Positions 1-11,806 of a stretch of 64,000 bases of DNA are shown piece by piece. The DNA comes from Cinnamomum chago (taxonomy: Eukaryota; Streptophyta; Magnoliopsida; Laurales; Lauraceae). The stretch lies in assembly GCA_038049695.1 (NCBI GenBank), contig CP142455.1:26139501-26203500 (forward strand). The letters are read 5' to 3'. The notes beneath the pieces were generated by a model that saw nothing but the letters and a program-made list of their open reading frames with translations, was not told the DNA's origin and did not search any database. Position numbers and translations under genes: made by a program. Every line of letters starts with the position of its first letter. Positions within the stretch are counted from its first letter, which is position 1.

Positions 1-195
1 GATTGTATTGTACCTGTGTCATTTCTTTCATGTGAAATAAAATTTAGTCAATCAGTTACCATGCTTTTGGCGAAGGTCAAAATACATTTCATGGTCTTGG
101 AATCATCTTTTTTCACCTTAAAGTTAATAAGTTGATACTGAAGTGAGATCCCTAAATATCAGGAAATTCTTTTAATTAACAAACATCAAACTGTT

Positions 196-300
196 TCATC
201 ATCATCATCATCAAAGCCTTGTCCCAACTATGTTGGGGTCAGCTACATGAATTCTGTTTCTCCATTCCGATCTATCCTAAGCACAATCCTAATAAAGATC
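196..300 (+). repeat. SINE-like dispersed repeat, copy 1
   Basis: The copy starts with a (CAT)n tract and contains the core CCCAACTATGTTGGGG followed by a GGCTACATGAATTC-like stretch. The same core recurs four more times in this window (13755, 20025/21000, 30062, 31740) in both orientations. The (CAT)n/(ATG)n tract looks like a retroposon tail. The family name is not assigned. Confidence 0.6.
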
Positions 301-491
301 CAACTATTTCTTATAGCCATATATTTTTCTTGATGCTCTTGTATTCCCACTGTCCCAGATGTTCACTTTTTTATGATTTATGGAAAGTTATTGTATTTCC
401 CTCCTTTTTTTAACTTGTACAGAAAACCTCTATAAAATGTTGATGTAGACATTTCCCTTGAGTGTCCAAACTTCTTGTATGCATTTTTTGC

Positions 492-611
492 AGGAGTCCT
501 GCACAAGGGCAGTGTGGGTTTTTTAACCCACCGCACCCATTATGTATGACCCCTCTGAATTAAGTGCGGGGACCAAAAATTCCGCAAGTCTGCTTTGCTG
601 GACTCCCGTAG
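492..611. repeat. Short inverted-repeat element, MITE-like
   Basis: About 120 bp bounded by imperfect inverted repeats containing GGAGTCC-TGCA on the left and TGCTGGACTCC on the right. No clear target-site duplication was found, so the MITE reading is tentative. Confidence 0.35.
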
Positions 612-764
612 GAAACTGAAACCCATCTTTATTGTATCTAAAAGCAGAAATTGTTGGGATACTATTTTAGAAACTAGGGATGAATTTGTAATACTTCCCT
701 GCCTTTAGTTGGATTTTTGTTTGAATGTCATCATCAGTTACTCTTACTAAACTGTTGTCTGCAG

Positions 765-871
765 AGCAAGTGTTTGCTGATACACAGCCATTGATCAGAT
801 CGGTTCTGGATGGTTTTAATGTCTGTATTTTTGCATATGGACAAACTGGATCTGGGAAGACCTACACGATG
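765..871 (+). CDS. Kinesin exon with P-loop
   Basis: Encodes [18 protein letters not shown] followed by [17 protein letters not shown]. It contains the ATP-binding P-loop GQTGSGKT. It ends ATG|gtaatt at phase 0, which joins SGPD at 3357 to give the family-typical TYTM-SGP. Confidence 0.92.
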
Positions 872-3800
872 GTAATTACATCATGTTTATCTAATTGGAT
901 TAACACATCATTGGTCTGATTTATGTGTTGATTGCAGTATTTTCTTATTTTTAATTTTTATATCTCAATGCAATATGATATTACATGTTGAATCCTCCCC
1001 AAATTGACATGAGACGGGGTCGGTACATGAAAATGAAGAGGAAATATTTAGCTAAACTTGGAATTTTGAATGCTAACATGTTGTGAACTTTCAACTTTCT
1101 CATTGTAATTGTCTTGAGCTCTTTGTAACATATCTTGCTTTTATGAAATAATCATTACCTAAACTAAAAGATTTAGTGGATGCTCAATGCAATACTTAAC
1201 CGCATATGTTCTATGTGCAACTTATAGCTGGTATTTTCACTTTTTGGAGTTGAAATAATGTTTTAGCCATTTCATCTTAACCATTGGTCTGCTAAACTTT
1301 TGGGTACTGGCATAATGTAGTTTTCGAACCTCAGCTCATTGAAACTTGTAAGTCCACTGAGCCGATGGTCATTTAAATTTCTTGCTTTTAAATCATTATA
1401 AAGTAGGAACATGAAAAAAAAAAAAAAAAAAAGCCAGGGGAATACCTTTTCAAAAAAAATAAATAATAATAATAATAATAAAATTAAAAAAAAAAAAATT
1501 TGGGGGGGGGGGGGGCGGCGGGCGGGTTGGATCTTGTGGTTAGTAGCCATTCAAAAAAAAAATCAAAAGTCTTTTTGTTAGTAATTTCAACTCATATAAT
1601 TAGTTTAAAGAAATTCAATGCTAGGCAGAGGATTCTCTCTTTATTTGAAAAGCAAACTGTGAACATAATATTTTTGCAGAGTTACAGAGTCTCTCTCTAA
1701 TCTCTATCTCCCCCTTGTGTGTGTGTACTTATGTTTCTCTCTAAAAAGGAACTTGCCTAATATTTTTGTAACTTACCCTTAGGTCATCAACCACACTAGT
1801 TATATACATATATAAGACATCTGAGCCATTTCGCCCAGGGGCCCTCCCATGAGCAACAATGGCCAAAACTCACACTGATCAGATAGATCCAGATTCAAAA
1901 AAATTCTATTAAGTTTATACTTAACAGCCTGCTGTATTTTCACCTAGAGAACTGTGATACCCAAATATGGATATGGGTACGGACACAAATACTGGGATGA
2001 GGGATACAATATAGGATATGGATACAGATATGGGTATCCTAATTTTTTCTTTCGATCACTTTTGACTTAAATAATGGACTTGGTAAGCAGGATATGCTAA
2101 ACTTGTACCCTAGATATTCCAATGCAGTAATGGGTACCAATATGAGTGTCGTATCGGTCCGACACAGATATGTTGGGCTTGTATAAGTATCTGGGTATCA
2201 TAGCTAGAGAAGCCCCACTGAATGATTATAATTTGTCCACTTGTATGATTATTAGCTATAGTTCATGCTTTACAGGGTCTGCTGGATGATCAATTTTGAT
2301 CTCATAGTTTTGTGCTGCATGTTCAGAAAGTCATTGATGAATGTTCTACACCCTCATTTGAAATCATTACTATTATCTTAGTTTAACTTTAAGCTACATT
2401 TTTAGTAGCTTAAAATTCAGATCCCCGTGCAATGGCATGACACGCCTAGGTGAAAGTTAACCATATACGGTTTTCTCCTCCATGCTGGTTTCTGGAACTT
2501 AATGTAGATGATTCTTTGATGGGGAATCCTGGGTCCCCTGGGTAACTAATGATGGCCTTATAAATTACATATTTGGCTGGACCAGTGGGGATAGGGGGAT
2601 GCTAAGATGATGGAGATGGTCACAATTAAAAAAGACATGAGGTTTTTTTATAAACAATTTTGCTGCCCTCCTTTAGCAGATCAACTTAAAATGCTATTTC
2701 ATGGGCGGAAAGTAAATTGAAGCATCCATGGAGATGGCACATAAAGTATATGATGTTAAGAACTTTGATAGGCAAGTAACAAGTTAATGATGTTAAAGGC
2801 ATAGTGCAGTATATAAACAGGGCTTTGTCTCACTGACCTAGAGATGCAGTTTGGATGTTGATTTGTTAGCGAAGGTTCATTTGTGTAACAAGTAGAATAG
2901 GAAAGGAATGGTTTTTTCTGTTCTTTTTTATATTTCTGAAGTCTGGAGTTTGGTGCAAGAGGAGGGAGCAGAAAAGCATCTGAATGTATGTGATATGCGC
3001 TCCCTTTTCCTTAGTTCAATTGATTGAGAATTCCCAAGGGGAGGGTTAGATCTGGATTTATGTGTTCTGTGGGAACCGCTGACATATTGGCCGCTGTTTT
3101 CTCCCTGTTTGCAGACATCTTCTGTTGAAAGCTGTCTTGTAGTTTGGCAATTCAACTAGGAACAATTTTGTATTCTTTTGACTCTCAACAACTTGATGAT
3201 GATGGAATATGGCTTCAATAATCACTATCATCTTGATGGGCTTTTCCTGTTTTGCATACTTACACTTGTAATACTAGATTTATCAATGAAATATTTTTCC
3301 TTGCTTAAGAAAGAAAAAAGGTTATGCTTTGATAATATCTGCCTTCACCATTGCAGAGTGGCCCTGATTTGACGACAAAGGAAACATGGGGTGTGAATTA
3401 TCGAGCTCTAAAAGATCTATTCCAAATATCAAAAGAAAGGAGGGATGTGATATCATATGAGGTTGGAGTCCAGATGATAGAAATATACAATGAACAAGTG
3501 AGGGATTTGTTGGTAGCTGATGGCTCTAATAGAAGATATCCTTTTGTACAATTTGATTCGGCCATCTTTGTTTGAAGTCTAGATAGTCACTATAAATCTT
3601 CAATACATCATAAAATGAATCTAGTTTCTTTTGAGTAATCTTGTTCGTGCCTCTGCCAATTCTTATTTGTTGATACTCCTGATTTTCAACATTTGAGCCC
3701 TAGCATTTGTGGTCGAGATTCCAGACCATTGTTTGGATGGGACCTACTGTAGATGGTATCTCGAAATTCTTGTGGACTGGAAGTCTCTAGCAGGTCTTCT

Positions 3801-6800
3801 TTGCCTTTCTCCTGGACCTTTTCCATATTCTAATCTTAACCATTTATTTTAGTCTGCTGACTCGGACACTTTGGGAGATCCCTAATGTCCAGAATTTGGA
3901 GTTTCAGCGAACTATGCATCTGCTTAGGCATAGGGCTCTATAATTCTTCAGGTGATAACTTTGTCATGTTTCCTCTTAGAGAACTATATTTGTACTTTGT
4001 TCAGTACAGATATGAAGGAAAATGATTAGGTTTTATATATTAATAGTGACTTTGCTATTACTCATTGTCTGATTGAGAGGAACCTTGTCCTGCTTGCTTT
4101 AGATTTATAGAATTTGGTTGAATCTGGTTGGGCCCTGATTCCTGTCATCATCCACTTTTGATTGGGAGTTGACAAGGTTTTTCACTGCTGAGTTGTTTTG
4201 GGAATGGAATTATCTCCACTGTACAATTGATGGCCATCTTAACTTCTTTCACGTTAGACATACGAAACAATTCCCAACAGAATGGTCTTAATGTACCTGA
4301 CGCCAGTTTGGTTTCAGTTAGCTGCACTCAAGATGTTTTGGAATTAATGAGAATAGGTCAAAAGAATCGTGCTGTTGGAGCTACTGCACTAAATGAACGC
4401 AGCAGCCGTTCTCATAGGTACACGCATTTAATTTGCTGTTTTTGATGCATAGAGATGAACTACTGTTGGGGTATCATTTATCATTTTCTATGAAAATTGA
4501 AGTACGCATTTTTTTTTCTTTATTTCTTTTTGGTAATATTTCAAGCCAAATTGGCTCAATAGTGTGAAATGAACAAATTACTTCAAAATTATAAGTATAC
4601 TGTGCATTTCTTTTAACTTAATAATTATTGTCTAATACGCAAACGTACAGAAATGATAAATTGAGCCATTTTTATTATCTCTAACATGATATGACCTCTC
4701 AACTGACAAGACCTACCCATCTTGTTGGTAATGACCCCTTAACAAGTTTCAAAAAGTTATACCCATAAACATATTGGCATCTTTTTGCAAATATTTACTT
4801 GGTCTGATCATGATGTTAGGAAATGTCATTTGAGAACTAAAGGTCTGGTGTTTGTCTGTTTTTGTTAATAAAGATTGCTTTAGGTGAGTCCTTCGTTACA
4901 AAAATGTCAATGTGGGATCTCAAACAGAAACAAAAAGTAGAAAACATGCTTCCACGACCTGGGATGCATGTATTCTTTGAGGTAAGCAACTGCTGTTGGA
5001 CATGTACCAGAAATGCATTGTGTCAGGTTCTTTATGTAGAGAGAGAGGGGCCACAGGGATAATGGTCCTAGCATGTATGCTAAAAGATCAGAAACAGATA
5101 TCCCATGTGTGAAGCAATTTTGTAAAGTATCAATTAGCAGAATTTTAGGGATATTAGGTTAACGTAGATAGCAGTCTCTTATTCATTGTAATCTAATCAT
5201 ATTGATTAACCCCAATTTGGGCTTAATACTAGGATTGATTGGATACTCTCCATCCTTATAAATTGAGCATTCAACCCACAGCAAGGGTATGAACGACATT
5301 CCAAATCCTTTTGTTGTTTTTATTCTATATTTCCAATCTGATTCTATTACTTTATGGATTTTTCTGTAGATATGTTACTAATTTAGATTTTTTTTGTGGT
5401 TAATAAAATAATATCATGGTTTTTCTCATTTTCAAATGAAAACTCAAATATTGATACATTAACTAGATTTTATAAAAAATTAGACTTTTTTTATTGGTCT
5501 TATTTTTTAATAGGATTTTTTTAAACACTAATTGTCTAGAAATTATTTTAAGTATTATTCCAAATCCACAAATCCTATGTTTTGGGATTTGTTGACTGTT
5601 ATCAGATTCCAACAGACATTAGTTCTTTTGCAACTTAGTGCATGGCAAACTTTGTGATATACATTGATGTGATGTTCTTAATCAGCATTAATATTAGCTA
5701 CTGGAAATTGGATGCACACTGATTATTACATAATAAAATGGCATATTTTCTGGTAAAAATCACCATATGTTTCAGAAGGTCTCTAACCATATACATGTAA
5801 GCAGTAAGCATAATACATGATCAAATGGACTTGCATACACAGTACATGCACACTTGTTTTCACATTCACATGCATGTTTCAGTAATTTTTCAGCTATGAT
5901 ATGAAGTAGTAATTGTCTATATGATGATCAACAAAACTATATGGTTTCTTCTTTTTTTTTTCCCCTTTTTTCCTTTTTCCTGTTTTTAGCGTGGTGGCAA
6001 TGGATCTTCCATTTGGTTTAATAATCCAGTGATCTAATACACCCAATCATGCAATGAATGCTCGAGTATCTCCTCTTTAGATGTTCATAGTCATCTGATG
6101 AAATGGAGAAGTTCAGTCACTGATCTACACTTTGTGGCGGGACTATCAATCGTTGTTCATCCGGTAGAGTTGAGTTTTGATGTCTCCCATCCAGAAAAGG
6201 GTCCAACGAATAGAAACGTGGTTCACCAAAAGTGGCTTTCACATGTAAATCTTGTTGGCCGAAGTGAACTTTCAATCAAATATTGTATATCCTCATATTA
6301 TATTTCTATGAAAATTGGTTGTAATCTGTGTCTTTCAAAGTCCTTTATGCTATTTTTTTATTTTTTTTCTCATTTATTTTCCTTCTGCAATCCTTAAGTT
6401 TTGTTTGACATTATCTTTCTTCCCATAAAGTGTGTTAACAGTTCATGTCTATGGAAAAGAGCTCGTCTCCGGATCCATACTCCGGGGTTGCCTTCATCTG
6501 GTGGACCTAGCTGGGAGTGAGAGGGTTGATAAATCGGAGGCTGCTGGGGACAGGCTGAAAGAAGCTCAGCATATAAATAGATCACTTTCAGCGCTTGGTG
6601 ATGTTATCTCTGCTCTTGCACAGAAGAGTTCACATATTCCTTACAGAAACAGCAAGCTCACTCAAGTATTACAAGAATCTTTAGGTAATAATTTAAGTCT
6701 TGACTTGGAATTAGCTGTTTCCTTTTACTTGATTTTATTGGCTAATTATAGAGGGAAACTGCAGAAGCTGTAATGTAGTGGATTGACCAAAGCAATCCAG

Positions 6801-7901
6801 GATTCATAAAATTAACAAATGCAAGGAAAAGTGAAGTGTCCATTTCATTTTCATTACTTATGGATCAACAATGAAGAAGGTTTTATTTAGAATTAATTAA
6901 TAAAAGGAGTGTACATGAGAAAAAACGAAGATTTTTACAACCCCTTAGCTTAATGGGAAGTGGCCAATAACTTCTAGCAGCACCATATTAAGTGAACTTC
7001 TTCTAGCACATTCTATTATTGAAGGCCACCAAAAAGTTCACCTCAGGTTTGATGGACACATTGTATGGATCCGGAGACCCTCATGCTTAAAGGACATTGA
7101 TATTAGTCGCCTATCCTTGTTATTAAACAAATTTGTTCAGTAGTCATCTTCATTATTAGATCTTAGAATAGTTGTTTATTTGGTTCCTATCCTCTCAAGC
7201 TCACAATGGGGTGCAGGGAGCATTGAGAGTTCAGATAGCAACTACTTAAAATGAGTGGGATAAGGCTTGGTCAGAAGATTAGCGGGCTAATGTAGGGAGG
7301 AGATAGCACGAAGAAGAATAGTTCACAAAGATTATGGCAAACAAGATGACAGGTCATCTCAATATGCTTGTGCGCTCGTGGAAGACATCGTTGTGAAGAA
7401 TTTGAAGAGCACTAGCACTGTCACAATATGAAGGTGTTGGAGCAAGTAAGGAGATACCCATATCGGCAAGCAACCAATGAAGCCAAATAAACTTAGATGT
7501 AGTATGAACTATTACATGATATTCGGCCACAACAAAAGAGCAAGAACCAACTGACTGCTTATTTCTTCTATAGGAGATTAGGGAGTAATAGTGTTACGAA
7601 ATTCGGTTCAGTTTAGCCAAAATTGCTGAAATTATTTGGTTTGGCCAGCAATTCAAAACGAGCAAACCCCCAAGAAAATCTTGACCTTAACTTCAGTCCT
7701 ATTCCACCATTTCGGTCCCGGGTCTGTGATTTCGGCTAAATATGTCCTTAAATCCTCTATTCTGCTGAAACTTTTAAAGGAAAAAAAGAAGAGAAAACCC
7801 TAATCCCTTTCATCCCCTCTGAAATTTTTAAAGGAAAAAAAAAACACAATCCTTGATTGAAAGTAGAAGAAGAAGGTTGCAAACCAAAAACGAATTGACA
7901 G

Positions 7902-7938
<37 letters not shown>

Positions 7939-8075
7939 GATGAAGAGGAAGAACAAGAATAGTGTACCTGGACTGGAGGGAACCTTAGTTCGTCGTTGCT
8001 GCTGCTACCAGTAGCTGTCATTGTTGCTACTAGTCACCAAGCTGCTCCTCTGTATCTTCCTCGTCTTCGCTCCTT

Positions 8076-8127
<52 letters not shown>

Positions 8128-11100
8128 CTCCTCCTTCTTCTTCTTCTTCTTTCCTTGTAGGTTTTCATTTTGTTTGGTACCCTTTCACCCTTTTTATATG
8201 CCAAAACGGGGGCAAAATTCAGGTAAAATGAATGTGTGGCAACAATCATGTGAAAAACTTTAACCAATAAGCATATTTCTTCTTTTTATATTTTTCATCG
8301 TCAAGATCAGACCGTGTTCTCATTGATACAATGCGAGCTAATCTCTTGGATATCTCCAAAACATGGATTGCAAAAGCCTGATCCATGATATACTTTTGGA
8401 AAATTGTCCTGGAAGGTAACTTTGCAATTGTGGGACCTTGAATACCTTTGGGAACTTTTTAAAGAAAATGTTAGTAGAAAATAGGGGTCGGATTTTCAAA
8501 TATAGACTAATGTTTAGTCATTTTTATAAATATATTCCTTTTAAGTTTACTTGTAAATTTCACAACTGTAAAAATTTCCCTCCGAACATACATAGGTTCC
8601 TGTAATGTACTTAAACAAATTAGCAACTTTCCTACTTTGCAACATGAAGAATGCCTCTGAAAATTCCCCTCCAAACATACATAGGTTCCTGTAAGGTACT
8701 TAAACAATTAGCAACTTTCCTACTTGGCAACGTGAAGAATGCCTCTACATTACAATATGCAGAATGGGAAGTTTTATTTGTTTCTTCAGTCAAATTATGA
8801 TGGACATACATACATAGCTTATTTACCACCGTTATTTTGATTCTTCCCATGAAGTTCGTTTTCTCATTTCAGATTATGTTTTTATTGTTGTTTTCATATT
8901 TTGCTCATCTCTAGGGGGGCATGCCAAAACTCTGATGTTTGTGCATATAAATCCTGATGTTAATGCTTACGGAGAGACTATTAGTACACTGAAGTTTGCC
9001 GAGCGGGTAGCTTCAATTGAGCTAGGGGCAGCTCACTCTAATAAAGAAACTGGTGAAATAAGAGAACTTAAAGAAGAGGTTTGCACTTCATTTACTTGCC
9101 CATCTAGTTTGGGAGGAATTAATTTGTTTCACACTTTAGAAAATGTAGTTTGCTTAGTCTTGCATACATGTGAGGGCCATGATGCAACAAAAACTTCCCT
9201 GGTTGTAGGATCCCTGGATCGACCACTGCTCTTTCAAACTATAAATGTTTAGGCAACCAATTAAAGGGTTAAGCATCCCTGTTGGCTGTTACATTATGGG
9301 GTCCATCAGTTAGATCATGGAAATACAAGCTCACGTGATTGAAACTAGGTGATCTAAGAGCTAAACATTTGTTGTTGTGTAAAGCATGTATTTCTTCATG
9401 CTTGAAATGACACTCTTCACCTGCTATATGCTCAAGACTGGAGTTTCCTTCCGTACAGATCGCAAACATGAAATCGGCATTGGAGAGAAAAGAAGCTGAA
9501 ATGGAACAGTTAAAAAGTGGGAGTATTTGTCGGGCGGTTCAGGATGCACAAAAGATTAGAGCAGTATCACCTTTACGTTTGCAAAGATATGGTACTACAT
9601 CCAATTTGAAAGCTGAAATCATTCCGCGACCCATTGACGACACAAGAAATACAGAGGTAAGTCATAAAAATTCCATTAACTTTTATTTTCCTTTGGTTTG
9701 TTTGGAATCTTGGAACTGTCTACCCTGTAACTCACTTTTAATCTCCCACCGATGCTGTTTGGTAAACCCCACTTGCTATTTGTTGAATTACTACTGTAGA
9801 TCTCTCGGAGTCACTGGAAGGTGGAGATGGAATCATTCCATACCAGTGGAAGGGAGAAAACCCTTTTAAAGAAACAAAACTTTAACTGATTCTTGGAATG
9901 GTTGGGTGTCACTGTCACATATACAATGACTGATTGCATTTGCTGCATAATGGATTAGGATTCTTTGTCATGTGAAATACAACCAAAACCATTTGGACTC
10001 CTGAAAACAAAATACAAAATACTTGCTTTAGTCGACCAACTTCTCCACTCTCTAATTTCCTAATACATATTCAGAAGAATCAGAACAGAACTAATAGGAC
10101 TGTTCACGATTCTTTCCACTAATAATAACATGTAGACCCATCTCTCTTGGATCCTCCAGCATGTAATGATTGAGCATCACATATATAATGATCGATTGTC
10201 TTTATTGTATAATTGATTAGGATTCCTTGTCCATATAAAAACAGCCAAACTACTGAAAACAAAATACAAAATTCTTGCTTTAGTTGATCAACTTATCTTG
10301 GCTCTCTAATTTCCTAATACATAATCAATAGACAACTAATAGGATTGCTTGTGGTTCTTTGTTAATAACATGTGGATTATCTTGGATCATCCATTATATG
10401 AACTGCATCATTTAACAGGAAAGTTCCTAAAAACATGAGTAACCGATTAGAGAAAGAGAAAGGAAAAGCTAAAGATCCAAATTATTCCATCTGTGTGTTC
10501 TGTTGCAAAATCACCATTTCACAGGACGATTCAGGTGCACCTTCTTTGGTGTTTCTCTCTCTAACTCAGAAAGTGTGAACCAAGTAACTTTTGCAGGGTT
10601 TGCATTATGCCCAATTTTAAGTGGAGTGTACAAACTAAGAGAGACAATGAAAACGAGATCTAGACAATATAAATGGGGGAAAGAGGTGAGGATTAGGGGT
10701 AGAGATGTCAAATGGGCCAGCCCGGGCCAGTCAACGGGCCGTGGCCCAGCACGGCCCGGGCCCGCCAGGCACGTGGGCTGCCCTCTGTGGCCCGCCAGGA
10801 TGGCCAGGCACGGCCCGCCTGGCCCGCCCAAAAGTGATTTTTTTTTAAAAAATTATCCATTTTACCCCCCCCCCCCCCAAACAGCCATAAAATGATCATA
10901 TAAGGGGTATTTTATGTCCTTTTCAATTTTACAAAGGCTATAATACTCTAACCCCCCTATTCATTAAAATTTTGAAAGGCTTGCCGGCTGTGTTGGGTTA
11001 CTTATCCCACAAATAGTGCACCAATGACCCAATCTAGTAAAAATATAGAGGATAAACAAGAAAAAAGAATAATCCTAACCACCAACTGATGGCTTGAAAA

Positions 11101-11775
11101 TAGAACACAAGAGAAAGAAATGTTGTTTGACTGTGACATTCAGTATAAGAAAGCCTAACAAAATGCTAAAAGCTTTTAATCAATGCCATGTTGACCTACT
11201 CTATTACAACAGGGTGTCAAATCAGTGGTCTGCATTACCAAACAATTCAAGGCTTCAAATACTTTGTATCTTTTGCTTGAGAATTATACCTTGAAAAGAT
11301 CATGCCAAATTATTCCAAAATCTGGAGTTGCGTAAATTATTTTGTTGCAAGGGAAGGGGGAGAAACTTACCTCCCCAGCAAAAGCCTGCAGCGCCAACTG
11401 CAGCAATTCCTTTGCTCTTTAAATCAGCAATTACTGATTTTGCATCTTTATATCCTTTATCCTACAAGGAGGAGGAACCGCGGAAGGCATTTGTTAATTC
11501 ATGTCACAGTATTGCACTTGAAAGGCAAAGGGAAAAAAAAAACTACAGTTCCAGTATTGAATGAATCTTTCCAACCATTGTTCAGTGCCACACCTCTATA
11601 ATACTCTAACCCTCCTATTCTTTTTCTAAATTTATTAGTGTTATTTACACTACTCTAAGTTTCTAATCCTCAAATATTTCTACGTAAGAAGTGTATATCG
11701 TGACAACTTGCCAATAGGCTCAACTTTGCTAAAAATTGGATTAAGAAAGAAAGAAAGAAAGAAAAAAAAAAAAAA

Positions 11776-11806
<31 letters not shown>

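Larger units (their letters stand above)
1..764 (+). other. Intron (3' part) upstream of first visible kinesin exon
   Basis: No coding sequence was recognised. The stretch holds a SINE-like repeat near 196-300 and a short inverted-repeat element near 492-611. It ends in a pyrimidine tract and tgcag acceptor at 764. The AG at 765-766 could serve instead, which would remove two bases from the exon. Confidence 0.7.
6685..8914 (+). other. Kinesin intron (2230 bp) loaded with repeats
   Basis: GT-AG intron. It contains a copia 3' remnant on the - strand (about 7180-7590), a promoter and first-exon-like stretch on - (7968-8270), a poly-A run (7902-7934), a CT microsatellite and an 89-bp tandem duplication. 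Confidence 0.85.

Noticed and set aside
3540..3548. GT in CTTTTGTACA as the kinesin donor
   Set aside because: It would add YPF and shift the frame, losing the LDIRNNSQ block. The AT-AC junction gives the conserved protein.
8034..8267. Arg/Glu-rich frame with ERERER run
   Set aside because: It is a translation of the CT/GA microsatellite and TTC triplets, not a real RS-domain protein.
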